Source of the DNA: Rhizobium sp. 32-5/1
Lineage (GTDB): Bacteria; Pseudomonadota; Alphaproteobacteria; Rhizobiales; Rhizobiaceae
Length of the DNA stretch: 64,000 bases
Reading direction: 5' to 3'
NCBI RefSeq assembly: GCF_029537235.1
Contig: NZ_CP120638.1
Location: 806,001 to 870,000 of the forward strand
Position numbers and translations under genes: made by a program. Shown here piece by piece: positions 48,501-56,647 of this stretch. Under the pieces are notes generated by a model, which worked only from the letters and a program-made list of their open reading frames with translations, did no database searches and was not told where the DNA came from. The number at the start of each line of letters is the position of its first letter. Position 1 is the stretch's first letter.

Positions 48501-49352
48501 AACGATCCGGCAATGTCCCGCCCGCAGATCCGTGCCGAACCAGGAAACGACCAACGCCACCCGCTCCAGATGGGGACACAGCGCCTGCAATTCGTCGATC
48601 GACGCCTCAAAGTCCGATGCGGCGTGATAAACGTTGCGGTTGATCCGGCGGCTCTCGCCGGCACCCGTGCGTTCGGTGACAACCTCTGGATCGTAACCAT
48701 GCTCGCTGGACCCCGGAATGAGCGTCACCGCCCGGATCGACGTCTCCAGCGTTCCAACGGGACGCAGCACCTCGAACTGAATAACCGGGATGCGGTTGCC
48801 ATAGGCATCGAGCGGAAAGCGCTCGAACACCGCATAAGCAAGCCCGCGATAGGCCGGCGCCTTGCCCGTCCCCTGCTTGGCCTCGATCAGCGGGTCCGGC
48901 ATTTGCGCCGACGTGCCTTTGTGGATACGCATCTCGATGCCGGTCAGGTCGAGTTCGCGTCCATCCGCCCAGACCCTGCGCACATGGGCAATCTCGCCCT
49001 CGCAGATCCCGAGTGCAAAATTGGCGTAGTAGCGGAAGGTCTCGACCCGTGGTCCGCTCGCCTTGCCGCCCTGCCGCTCGGAGCGAACTTCTTCCTCGAA
49101 GCGGGTCGCCCAGATCAGCGTGCCGCCGATCCGCACGGTTCCGTAAGCGCGCGTGATTGCCGTGCCTTCGTCGGCGCCCGGAATGCGCGCGTCACCCAGC
49201 CTCGTGCCGCGCACCGTCGTCATGCCGTTGATGATCGAGCGGTCGAGCGCCGATCCCGCCAGCGCACCAACCGCCCGGCCGAGCACGGCGCCGACAGGGC
49301 CAAAAACGCTGCCGAGCGCCGCACCCGCCGCCTGCAGGAGAATGGTTGCCAT
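45508..49352 (-). CDS. GTA host-specificity/megatron protein (RcGTA g15 equivalent; one frameshift)
   Basis: Repaired length is 1281 residues, close to RcGTA g15. The N-terminal half shows LGSVFGPVGAVLGRAVGALAGSAL and then a GTA TIM-barrel-like domain (about residues 400-720, with GVDGFIIGSELRGLTRLRDD and KPIWFTEAGCPAIDKGANQP, a probable acid/base Glu). The C-terminal half holds beta-rich phage-tail domains. At about residue 880 a missing G (cccc on plus, 46707-46710) moves the rest into the next frame; restoring it reads LHEGAAMAAVEDGL. This forms the fibre-bearing tip of the tail. Confidence 0.92.
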
Positions 49353-49371
49353 GGTCTACTCCAGGGAGAAT

Positions 49372-49944
49372 TTAGATCGTGTCCGGAAACCGGAAAACAC
49401 CGGCGATCCGCCGCCGCCACGAAGGCACCAGAGCGGATTCGATCACCGCCGCCTGCTCATAGGCGTGAATGAAGCGATCGGCAGCGCTCAGAATCCCGGC
49501 ATGTTTGGCCGGCATGCCGGGACGCCAGCGAAACAGCAGGAGGTCGCCGCTTTCCATGGCCTCGCGCGGCAAGGCCGGACCGAAATGCCGGATCGCCGCC
49601 GCCATCAGCGCATCGTCTGTGCCGCGCTCCGCCCAGTCGGGCTGATAGGCCGGCGGCAATTCCGGCTCCGCGCCATAGAGTTCGCGCCAGACACCGCGCA
49701 CCAACCCCAGACAATCGCAACCGACACCCTGCAAGCTCGCCTGATGCCGATAGGGCGTGCCGATCCAGCTCCGCGCCGATGCAACGACCCGGTCCGCAAA
49801 CGCGATGTTGCAAGGAATGGTCTCCGAGAGAAAGACGGGCTCAACGCCAATCACCGCATCGCTCCCTCCCCCTTGTGGGGAGGGTTGGGGAGGGGTCCTT
49901 CCTCCCAAACTCACGAACTCGCTCAACCGCCGTCCCTCACCCAT
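49372..49944 (-). CDS. NlpC/P60 tail-tip peptidase (RcGTA g14 equivalent)
   Basis: The 190-residue product contains an NlpC/P60 domain: catalytic Cys in GVGCDCLGLVRGVW, His in KHAGILSAAD, and SGDLLLFRW. It digests peptidoglycan cross-bridges during DNA delivery. The start at 49944 overlaps the g13 stop. The first 30 residues (EGRRLSEFVSLGGRTPPQPS) come partly from a palindromic repeat inserted near the gene start; the conserved domain begins around FADRVVASARSWIGTPYRHQ. Confidence 0.88.
   Translation of the reverse strand: MGEGRRLSEFVSLGGRTPPQPSPQGGGSDAVIGVEPVFLSETIPCNIAFADRVVASARSWIGTPYRHQASLQGVGCDCLGLVRGVWRELYGAEPELPPAYQPDWAERGTDDALMAAAIRHFGPALPREAMESGDLLLFRWRPGMPAKHAGILSAADRFIHAYEQAAVIESALVPSWRRRIAGVFRFPDTI
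49861..49905. repeat. REP-like palindromic repeat translated within the NlpC/P60 gene
   Basis: C- and G-rich arms (CCCTCCCCC ... GGGGAGGG followed by GGGGAGGGG) form a hairpin typical of short dispersed Rhizobiales palindromes. A related copy lies at 62612-62659. Here it is read as PPQPSPQGGGS. Confidence 0.7.
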
Positions 49945-50827
49945 ACAGCGGCCGCCCGTCATGCACGCTGTCGCCATCGGCATAACCAAGGGCAAAGTCC
50001 GCGCCCGGCATATGCGGAAACCCTTGAAAGTTCAGCGGATTGGAAAATTTGTCCTCGCAGGTGGCAAAGCTCTTGTCGCAGCCGGCCCGGATCTCGAACG
50101 TATCGCCAACGGCAACCGGCACCGAAGGTGGCAGCCACAACGACAGCATCACGTCGTCCCCATCCTTGCCGTGATTTTCGATATCAACGCTTTGCCCGGC
50201 GGCGGCCCCGCCCAGAAACCTCATCGTGCCATAGCGATAAAACCCTGCCTCGGCCGCGCCAATGCCGTCCACAATCAACCGCGTCGCACCGAGCCAGCCC
50301 GTCACCACGCCTTCGGCCCTCCAGGGAGAAACATCGATGTTGACCTTGCAGCGCGCGTCGCCGAGCACGGCGTCGCAGCGCCGGCTGTAGATCCGGCCCT
50401 GCACCTGATCTAGCCTGTGCGTCAGCCGCCGCAATTCGGCCCGAAACGCCCCGCCCGCTCGCGTCACCTCGCCGATCTCCTGCACACGCAACAACATATG
50501 ATCATCAGGCACCTGCCAGTTGACCAGAAACACCTCGACCCGCGCGCCGTCGTAGCGCCCGGCCAGCACGTCCGCTTCGCTGATCGCTACGCTCGAAAAG
50601 CCGCCGGCAATCTCGCTCGCCTCGACCGAGAGCCCGGCAGTCGCCTCCGCGTCGCTGGCCTGAAATCCGCTCGCCGCCAGAAACGCCGTGCCGGCAAACA
50701 CAAGATCGCGGTCATGCTCGGTAAAGCCGAGCACCACCCCGTCGCGACGCGTAACGCGCCAGGCATGGCAAACTGTCGTCGCATCACCAGAAAGATGCTC
50801 GGCAAGGGCTGAAGGAACCTGTCTCAT
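49937..50827 (-). CDS. DUF2163 tail hub protein (RcGTA g13 equivalent)
   Basis: The 296-residue product has the N-terminal DUF2163 domain (TVCHAWRVTRRDGVVLGFTEHDRDL) and a C-terminal part with paired cysteines (RRCDAVLGDARC and GCDKSFATCEDKF). The arrangement resembles lambda gpL-like hub proteins, in which such cysteines hold an iron-sulfur cluster; that is inference here. It overlaps g12 (50824) and g14 (49944) by a few bases, indicating translational coupling. Confidence 0.9.
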   Translation of the reverse strand: MRQVPSALAEHLSGDATTVCHAWRVTRRDGVVLGFTEHDRDLVFAGTAFLAASGFQASDAEATAGLSVEASEIAGGFSSVAISEADVLAGRYDGARVEVFLVNWQVPDDHMLLRVQEIGEVTRAGGAFRAELRRLTHRLDQVQGRIYSRRCDAVLGDARCKVNIDVSPWRAEGVVTGWLGATRLIVDGIGAAEAGFYRYGTMRFLGGAAAGQSVDIENHGKDGDDVMLSLWLPPSVPVAVGDTFEIRAGCDKSFATCEDKFSNPLNFQGFPHMPGADFALGYADGDSVHDGRPLYG

Positions 50828-51464
50828 GGCCGGATCTCCACCAAGGGGATCGACGGGATGCGTCCCGCCTGAAACTGCGCCAGATCGATATCGATCCGGT
50901 CCGTATCGAACCGCACCGGCACATCGAACGCGTAGCCCGCCCGCACCACTGCGCCGGCCGCCGGAATTTTCCCCGGCCCGAAGGTCACCAGCCCCGTCGC
51001 CTCGTCCACCGCAAAGTCGCCGGGCAACGCCACGACGCCACCCACCGAAACGACGACGCTGTCAGCCACCGGCTTTTCGATCGCCCGCACCGAGGCCCCG
51101 CCCGCATCGGCATAGGTCTTGGTCAGCGGAAAGCCGGCAATGACGCCATCCCCCGTCCCGATGATCTGGTCTCCGGCGGTGATGGTCTCCAGCGGCCCGC
51201 AGGATTTCCAGTCGACGGGATCGCGGAAACGGAACCCGTAAAGCTGCCCCGCCCGCGCCTCGAAGAACGACAGGACGGCATAGAGGTCCTCGACCGACTT
51301 GATCCCCGACCCCGCATCATACTGCCGCCTTGCATCCCGCCACCGCCGATTGCGGTTTTCCCGCCCGTTCGAAAGACTGACAATATCCGTCCGCCGCACC
51401 GGCCCCCACTCGTCCCCAAGGCAAGACGAAGCGGAAACCGGACTTCATGAAATCCTGTTGGCAT
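50824..51464 (-). CDS. DUF2460 distal tail protein (RcGTA g12 equivalent; one frameshift)
   Basis: Repaired length is 213 residues. MPTGFHEVRFPLRLALGTSGG joins PVRRTDIVSLSNGRENRNRR after adding one G (ccccc on plus, 51403-51407). The body shows DUF2460 features (GLYAVLSFFEARAGQLYGFRFRDP-like segment, KTYADAGG). It forms the distal tail ring connecting tube and hub. The ribosome site before 51464 is weak, and the usual upstream neighbour (tape measure) is displaced 0.75 kb by an inserted plus-strand gene. Confidence 0.87.
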
Positions 51465-51700
51465 GGTGTTTTTTCCGTGTGTGGGGGAGTGTTGATGCGC
51501 AAGCGAGAGCGCTTAAAATTCAACTGTCGGAGAGTGTCGACGCCGTAATACGCAGGTGGCGTCCTCTGTCGCCCATATCTAAGAACCACGCCCTCTGTGG
51601 GGGTGGTGGGTTTGTGGTTCGTTTCATGCCGACATCCTTTTGCGCGCTGTTGGCCGAAAGCTGGATTGTAGAACTCTGTCCGATACGGTAGCTCTTTTTC

Positions 51701-52096
51701 ATGCGAAAACCTGATTTCGATATAGACGGTTGGTGCTTAGAAGATGGGGAGGAATATCATCGCGCAGCGCCCGAGACCTTTTGGATTCCTGATCGCGAGA
51801 CTCGCGAAGGGCTGCAGCCAGGCGACTTCGCAAAGCTGATTTTCCGTATAAGCATAGATGATCCGCACACTCCGGTTGCAGTGGAGCGGATGTGGGTGCT
51901 TGTGCGCGAACGTGTGGACGGCGGCTATCTCGGCATTTTGGACAACGACCCAGACGCAATAGACGAAAACGAGGAGTTCTGGCGCGGTATCGAACTGCCA
52001 TTCGCGGCCTGTCACGTGATCAACATTGATGTGCGGGACAAAAACTCAATCGCAGTCGCAGCTCAAGCGCCAAAGCGGAAATGGCCAAAGTTTTGA
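51701..52096 (+). CDS. DUF2314-like protein inserted in the GTA cluster
   Basis: The 131-residue acidic soluble protein contains LQPGDFAKLIFRISIDD, VERMWVLVRERVDGGYLGIL and DNDPDAIDENEEFWRGIELPF. This succession resembles DUF2314 and related immunity-like proteins. It is the opposite strand to the GTA genes and lies in a lower-GC island (51470-52210). A 13-bp near-repeat GAGTGTCGRCGCC occurs at 51532-51544 and 52101-52113, flanking it. The island looks like cargo inserted between the tape measure and DUF2460 genes. Function is unknown; assignment is from sequence pattern only. Confidence 0.6.
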   Translation: MRKPDFDIDGWCLEDGEEYHRAAPETFWIPDRETREGLQPGDFAKLIFRISIDDPHTPVAVERMWVLVRERVDGGYLGILDNDPDAIDENEEFWRGIELPFAACHVINIDVRDKNSIAVAAQAPKRKWPKF

Positions 52097-52218
52097 AGGC
52101 GAGTGTCGGCGCCTCATCTAAAATCCACCTTTCACGGTAATCACGTCGGATACCCACACCCACAATTAACGTGATTCAGCTCCCATCAAACTATCTGAGG
52201 GTGATGGGTACATACCCC

Positions 52219-52803
52219 TCACATCCCCCGCCGCCCGCGCGAAACCGTCCGCGTCAGCATGGCCGCAATCTGTCCTTCGGACTTCCGAAAGCTCTGCGCA
52301 TCCGTTGCGGTCACATTGAAGACAACGTTCATCGCGCCTCCGCCGCCGGCAACGCCTAGCGAGCCGTCCGATCCGCGTTTCAGCGGCAGGATCGCCTCTG
52401 ATCCCGCCTCGCCCATCAGGCCAAAATCACCGCCCATCGGAAAATAGGTTGGCGCAGAAACGATCCCGCCCTCCGCAAACGGCGTCACCCGCCCGGGCAC
52501 GCCGCCTCCGGCAAAGGCCGTCGCGTGGCCCAAACCACTGGCAAGATTGCCGGCGAGGCCGGTGAGCGCCGATCCAAGCAGCCCTTCAAACGGTTTCAGC
52601 CCGGCCGACAACGCAATTTCGCTCAGCCGCAGGCCGGCACTTTTCAGCACATCCTCCAGCCCCTTGCCGCCGCGGGTCGCCGACACCAGCGCCCCGGTCA
52701 GCGCCGACCCGAACGAGCGCGACCGCCCCTCAAGATCGGACAACACAGCCTTCAAAGCCTCCGCCTCGTCCGTCGCCGCCGCAAAATCCGTCGTCTCGAC
52801 CAT
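52219..52803 (-). CDS. Short phage tail tape measure protein (RcGTA g11 equivalent)
   Basis: The 194-residue product has a helical N-terminal half (LKAVLSDLEGRSRSFGSALT) and a Gly-rich central section with ATAFAGGGVPGRVTPFAEGG, GDFGLMGEAGSEAILPLKRG and GGAMNVVFNVTATDAQSF, the pattern of the C-terminus of tape measure proteins. The small size fits the short-tape GTA type. It sets the length of the tail tube. The end RTVSRGRRGM is complete at 52219. Confidence 0.88.
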   Translation of the reverse strand: MVETTDFAAATDEAEALKAVLSDLEGRSRSFGSALTGALVSATRGGKGLEDVLKSAGLRLSEIALSAGLKPFEGLLGSALTGLAGNLASGLGHATAFAGGGVPGRVTPFAEGGIVSAPTYFPMGGDFGLMGEAGSEAILPLKRGSDGSLGVAGGGGAMNVVFNVTATDAQSFRKSEGQIAAMLTRTVSRGRRGM

Positions 52804-52852
52804 GTCACTCTCCTTGATCCGGATGTCAGGCCCCGCACCAAAGCCCCAACCA

Positions 52853-52880
52853 CTGGTTACTCACTATTCGCTATTCACTT
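52853..52880. repeat. Heptameric CTATTCG/CTATTCA repeat
   Basis: Three imperfect heptamers (TTACTCA, CTATTCG, CTATTCA) lie at the end of the small tail chaperone gene. The same family recurs at 57248-57332. Part of it encodes the C-terminal residues EVNSE of that gene. Confidence 0.6.
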
Positions 52881-53072
52881 CCCCATCCGGAAACGCCCCC
52901 ATCAACGCCTCCAGCGCGGAGCGGTCCGGAACCGGCAAACGCAGCTTCAGCCCGCCGCTGGCCACAAAAACTCTCTCGGCGTCATCGCCCAGAAATTGGT
53001 CGGAGACAGCCGCAGCAGGCACAATCCGAGATGCAGGACATCGGCCCAGGGGAAGGCCCGGCTGCCCGTCAT
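52864..53072 (-). CDS. Small tail assembly chaperone, rcc01693-type (one frameshift)
   Basis: Repaired length is 69 residues. MTGSRAFPWADVLHLGLCLL followed by RLSPTNFWAMTPREF matches the small protein that follows g10 in GTA clusters (phage TAC family). A missing T (aaaaa on plus, 52966-52970) ends the frame early; adding it gives REFFVASGGLKLRLPVPDRS and a stop at 52864. It lies 20 bp after the g10 gene. Confidence 0.75.
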
Positions 53073-53092
53073 CCGCGCGCCCGCTGCGGCAT

Positions 53093-53452
53093 CTAAGGGT
53101 TTGCTGCGGCCTCCTGCGTCTCGCCGAATGTCGCCGCCAGTAGTTCGCCGGTAAGGCGGGCCATGCCGGCCAGACCGCCCTCGATAGTCATCATCGCCAC
53201 ATCCTCGTCGGAGACGATATTGCCGCCGCCACGCAGGCCGGCGCTCAGGATGCGGATGATATCGTTCGCCTTGAGGCTGCCGGCGGAAAACCGCGTCGCA
53301 AGATCCATCAGGTTGTCCGCCGCAAAGGCCGTTTCCAGCTCGGCGAGGCCGGCGAGCGTCAGGCAGAGAATGCGCCGCTCCCCGTCGATGACAGCCTCGA
53401 TCTCGCCGCGATGCCGGTTGGCCCGCCCGGTCGCCCCGTTTCGCCCCATCAC
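53093..53452 (-). CDS. GTA gp10-like tail assembly chaperone
   Basis: The 119-residue product shows NRHRGEIEAVIDGERRILCL, LAGLAELETAFAADNLMDLA and LKANDIIRILSAGLRGGG, the pattern of the GTA_gp10/phage TAC family that assists tail tube and tape measure assembly. It overlaps the major tail protein gene by 4 bp. Confidence 0.88.
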   Translation of the reverse strand: MMGRNGATGRANRHRGEIEAVIDGERRILCLTLAGLAELETAFAADNLMDLATRFSAGSLKANDIIRILSAGLRGGGNIVSDEDVAMMTIEGGLAGMARLTGELLAATFGETQEAAANP

Positions 53453-53856
53453 AGCACCGCAAATGTCAGGGCGCCGGCCGATTCCAGCGCCATTTCGAAC
53501 TGCACCTCGCCATTATACTGCCCGGAATATTCAAGCGCCGTCACCTGGAAGAGACCCGTCAGCGTGCCGAAATCCGGAATGACGACCTGCCAGTTGAGGA
53601 TCGAGCCGTTGAAGAACGACGCGCGCACCAAGGCATCCGAACTCTGGTCCTTGAAGATGCCGGCGCCGGAAAGCGAGGCCCGCTGCACGCCGGCGCCGCC
53701 CAGAAGCTCGCGCCAGCGCCCTGCCGATTCCGCATCGGTCACATCGACAGTCTCGGCATTGAAGGCGAGCCGCTTCGACCGCAACCCCGCCACCGTCGCG
53801 TAACTTCCGCCATTGTCGATCTTCAAGAGAAGATCCTTGCCCTTCTGCGCCACCAT
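53449..53856 (-). CDS. Phage major tail protein, TP901-1 type (RcGTA g9 equivalent)
   Basis: The 135-residue product (MVAQKGKDLLLKIDNGGSYA; RSKRLAFNAETVDVTDAESA; FFNGSILNWQVVIPDFGTLT) matches tail tube proteins. AAAGGAC precedes the ATG. An intrinsic-terminator-like element lies directly upstream (53878-53900). Confidence 0.92.
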   Translation of the reverse strand: MVAQKGKDLLLKIDNGGSYATVAGLRSKRLAFNAETVDVTDAESAGRWRELLGGAGVQRASLSGAGIFKDQSSDALVRASFFNGSILNWQVVIPDFGTLTGLFQVTALEYSGQYNGEVQFEMALESAGALTFAVL

Positions 53857-53877
53857 GGAATGTCCTTTCCTGAAACG

Positions 53878-53900
53878 AAAAAAGCGCCCCTGGGGACGCC
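53878..53900 (-). terminator. Intrinsic-terminator-like hairpin between g8 and g9
   Basis: On the minus strand a GC-rich stem of up to seven pairs (53884-53890 with 53893-53899, including one G-U) is followed by six T residues (complement of 53878-53883). It lies 30 bp after the g8 stop and 22 bp before the g9 start, inside the structural operon. Confidence 0.55.
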
Positions 53901-53929
53901 TGAACCTTAAATCTACACCGAAGACCGGA

Positions 53930-54328
53930 TCACTCCGTCAACGCCCGGAACACCATCTCCGCCACATGCCCCTTGCCCTTGGCATCGCGCCCGGTGCGGG
54001 TTTTCTGGTGGCGCAGGTTGACGAGGACCGCACCGGTCAAGGCGAGCGCCGCATCGTCGAGCAGCACGCGGATGCGCGCTGCAATCTCCTGCACGACACG
54101 GTTTCCACCCTCGCCGCTGCGGGCCTCCAGCGTCAGCAGATGCTCCTCGCCGGGCTCGCTCGCCGTCGACCAGTCGCGGGTTTCGATGTTTGCGATGCGC
54201 ACATAGGGCCGCGCTGGCGCGATCAGCAGCCGATCATGCACGCCGACCGCGCCGATCAATGTCGTCAGCGCTGCGTCTCCGGTCAGCCGCGCATAGATCG
54301 CCGCCTGCAGGGCCTGTGTCGCACTCAT
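53930..54328 (-). CDS. DUF3168 tail terminator protein (RcGTA g8 equivalent)
   Basis: The 132-residue product has the DUF3168 opening ALQAAIYARLTGDAALTTLI and later RPYVRIANIETRDWSTASEP. It caps the tail tube at the head-tail joint. It overlaps the g7 gene by 4 bp. Confidence 0.9.
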   Translation of the reverse strand: MSATQALQAAIYARLTGDAALTTLIGAVGVHDRLLIAPARPYVRIANIETRDWSTASEPGEEHLLTLEARSGEGGNRVVQEIAARIRVLLDDAALALTGAVLVNLRHQKTRTGRDAKGKGHVAEMVFRALTE

Positions 54329-54660
54329 AGCCCCGCCTCCTCACACCGGCAGACGAGGTAGCGGCGTGTCTCGTCCGCGTCGAAATGCGCCCGGATCAAG
54401 AACAGCCGTGAACCTTTACGAAACCGCATGCCGGCCGTGATGTCGGTACGGTAGCGGACCCAGATTCGGTGCGTGACGGAAAACACCGCCTCGTCCGCCC
54501 GCTCGCTGTCCGGCATCGACACGGGTTCGATCATCGCCCAGAGCGAGCCGACAATGGCATAGCCCGGCACCGATCCGCCCTGGCCGTCGCTGACTGGCAT
54601 CGGCATTTCCAGCTCCAGCCGGGCCGACAGCCTGCCGGGATCAATGATCGCCGCATCCAT
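54325..54660 (-). CDS. Phage head closure/head-tail adaptor (RcGTA g7 equivalent)
   Basis: The 111-residue beta-rich protein (RLSARLELEMPMPVSDGQGG, SLWAMIEPVSM, VFSVTHRIWVRYRTDITAGM) belongs to the SPP1 gp16-like head closure family. It is 1 bp from the g6 stop. Confidence 0.88.
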   Translation of the reverse strand: MDAAIIDPGRLSARLELEMPMPVSDGQGGSVPGYAIVGSLWAMIEPVSMPDSERADEAVFSVTHRIWVRYRTDITAGMRFRKGSRLFLIRAHFDADETRRYLVCRCEEAGL

Positions 54661-54661
54661 G

Positions 54662-55231
54662 TCACAGCCCCCGCCGGCAGAAGGGCGCGATCAACCTGTC
54701 ATATCCGGCCGGCACCGCCGCCGGCTGGCTGTCCACTGAAACCGCACCGCGGCATTCATAAAGCAGCGCCACGTGCAGCAGCATGGCGCGCTTCAACGTG
54801 TCGGGAATATCAGTCCCCGTCTCGCCGAACCCGGCGGTGAAATCGATCTCGATGCCGTTGATCTCACGTTCGACAACGGGCCGCTGCGCCAGCACCAGCC
54901 GCGCTGGTCGCGACCGCCCGTCGAGAATGGCATCGGTCAAGGTCAGCTCCTGCGGCAGGCCGGCAGCATCGTAAACCGTAACCGCATCAACGCTTTGCAC
55001 CGGGCTTTTCGCGATCTGAATCACCGGCCCGTCCGGCCAGTCGTCGCGGTAGAGCCGAAACGTCCGGCTGATCAGGACCAGCCCGGTCGCCTGCTCCAGA
55101 GACTGCCGCGCGGCCCGGATCAGATCCTCGATCAGGCTGTCCTCGGTCGCGCCATCAATGCGCAAATGCGCCTTCGTCTCGGCAAGCGTCAGCGGCTCGC
55201 CGGAGGGCGGCGTCAGTTCGGTTATGGTCAT
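54662..55231 (-). CDS. Head-tail connector (RcGTA g6 equivalent)
   Basis: The 189-residue product has LTLAETKAHLRIDGATEDSL near the N-terminus and DTLKRAMLLHVALLYECRGA near the end, the gp6/connector pattern. It binds below the portal ring. The start at 55231 is set by GGAG 8 nt upstream and by the conserved N-terminus. Confidence 0.9.
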   Translation of the reverse strand: MTITELTPPSGEPLTLAETKAHLRIDGATEDSLIEDLIRAARQSLEQATGLVLISRTFRLYRDDWPDGPVIQIAKSPVQSVDAVTVYDAAGLPQELTLTDAILDGRSRPARLVLAQRPVVEREINGIEIDFTAGFGETGTDIPDTLKRAMLLHVALLYECRGAVSVDSQPAAVPAGYDRLIAPFCRRGL

Positions 55232-55342
55232 GGATGTCTCCGTCAGCTGAACGATAAGGGGACGGACGCGGCGGGAGGAAGCCGCGTCCGCCTTCGTGCG
55301 CCGGCGGCAGGGAAGGCCGCCGGGCACAAACTGCCGACACTT

Positions 55343-55374
55343 CTTGAAAAAGGGCTCTCACCCGGTTTTTCAAG
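55343..55374 (-). terminator. Hairpin just after the capsid gene
   Basis: Nine perfect pairs (55343-55351 with 55366-55374) and three more after a 2-nt bulge form a stem whose minus-strand 3' arm contains five T residues. It starts 11 bp past the capsid stop. It could partly terminate transcription or stabilise the capsid message. A second GC-rich hairpin lies at about 55263-55290. Confidence 0.5.
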
Positions 55375-55384
55375 AGGGACTATT

Positions 55385-56647
55385 TCAGGAGGCCGCAAAC
55401 TTCACCAGCTTGATCGCCTCGAAATTCTGCACGCCGCCGCCGACGCGCTTGGTCGTGTAGAACAGCACATAGGGCTTGGCCGAATAGGGATCGCGCAGCA
55501 CGCGCACGCCCGTGCGGTCAACAATCAGGTAGCCGGCGGCGAAGTTGCCGAAGGCGATCGCGTGGGCGCTGGCGGCAATATCGGGCATGTCCTCGGCCTC
55601 GGCGATCGGGAAGCCCATCAGCGAAGCCGCCTGGCCGGCCGCGGCCGGCGGCTGCCAGAGATAGTTGCCATCGGCATCCTTGAACTTGCGGATTTCCGCC
55701 TGCACCTTGCGGTTCATGACGAAGCTGGCGTTCTGGCGGTGGCCAGCCTTCAGCGCATAGATCGTGTCGATCAGCGTGTCGGAGGGACCGCTCGCCTTGA
55801 AGGCGCCGGCAGCTCCCGTGGCGATATAGCCGATATTACCCCAGCTCCAGCTGCCATCAGCGACATTGGTATAGCTCAGGAACCCCTTCGGCTTGTTGGT
55901 GCCGTCGCCCGAAACAAAGGCCGTTCCCTCCTGTTCGCCGAAGGCAATGTCCACCTCCGAGGCAATCCAGCTTTCGATGTCGACCGCCGCATCGTCAAGT
56001 AGCGCCGCCGTTGCCGCCGGCATGGCGTAAAGCTCCATGGTCGGAAACGAAAGCTCGGCCAATTGCGGCGTCGTCGTCTGCGGCCGTGCCGCCGTTTCCG
56101 AAACCCAGCCCGTCGCCATGCCGGCCAGCGCAAACGGCTTCTTCAGCACGGAGCCCGAGACCTGGCGCACGGTCGCCAGTGCCCGGATCGGCGAAACGAC
56201 CGAAAGCCTGCGGCCGATCTCTGTGTCGGTCTCATTCGGCACGAGATAACCGCCATCGGTGGCAGAGCCGATCGAGAAAGCCTTGCCTTCGAGATCGCGC
56301 AGCCCCTGCTCGTCGCCGCGGCGGATATAGCTTTCGAACGCCGCCTTGTGCTCGACCGCCTCCATGCTCGAAACGTCGCTGCGGCCCAGCGCCGGCCGCG
56401 CCTTCTTCAGCACAAGCTGGTCGAGCACCCGCTTCTGCTCGTCCATCGCCCGGTTCACCCGGTCCATCTTGTCGCGGGTCACGACATCGGCGGTCAGCTT
56501 GGTTTCAAGCTCGGAAAGCCGCCGGTCGTTGGTTTCCTTGAAGGCCTCGAAGGCGCCCATGAAATCGTCGAAGGCCGCCGTCATCGTCTCCGGCATGGTC
56601 TTGATTTCGGGGGCCACGGCCGGTGTCTTCGGTGCTGTTTCCGTCAT
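55385..56647 (-). CDS. HK97-fold major capsid protein (RcGTA g5 equivalent)
   Basis: The 420-residue product has an N-terminal helical delta/scaffold region (MTAAFDDFMGAFEAFKETND, then a coiled coil to about residue 90) followed by the HK97 fold (GGYLVPNETDTEIGRRLSVV, ESWIASEVDIAFGEQEGTAF, TKRVGGGVQNFEAIKLVKFA). The N-terminal region is removed by the prohead protease encoded upstream. The start at 56647 overlaps the protease stop by 4 bp and has AGGA upstream. Confidence 0.95.
   Translation of the reverse strand: MTETAPKTPAVAPEIKTMPETMTAAFDDFMGAFEAFKETNDRRLSELETKLTADVVTRDKMDRVNRAMDEQKRVLDQLVLKKARPALGRSDVSSMEAVEHKAAFESYIRRGDEQGLRDLEGKAFSIGSATDGGYLVPNETDTEIGRRLSVVSPIRALATVRQVSGSVLKKPFALAGMATGWVSETAARPQTTTPQLAELSFPTMELYAMPAATAALLDDAAVDIESWIASEVDIAFGEQEGTAFVSGDGTNKPKGFLSYTNVADGSWSWGNIGYIATGAAGAFKASGPSDTLIDTIYALKAGHRQNASFVMNRKVQAEIRKFKDADGNYLWQPPAAAGQAASLMGFPIAEAEDMPDIAASAHAIAFGNFAAGYLIVDRTGVRVLRDPYSAKPYVLFYTTKRVGGGVQNFEAIKLVKFAAS

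Noticed and set aside
51532..52113. 13-bp near-repeats as transposon target duplication
   Set aside because: They differ at one base, are not at the exact compositional borders and no transposase is present. They are reported only as context of the inserted gene.
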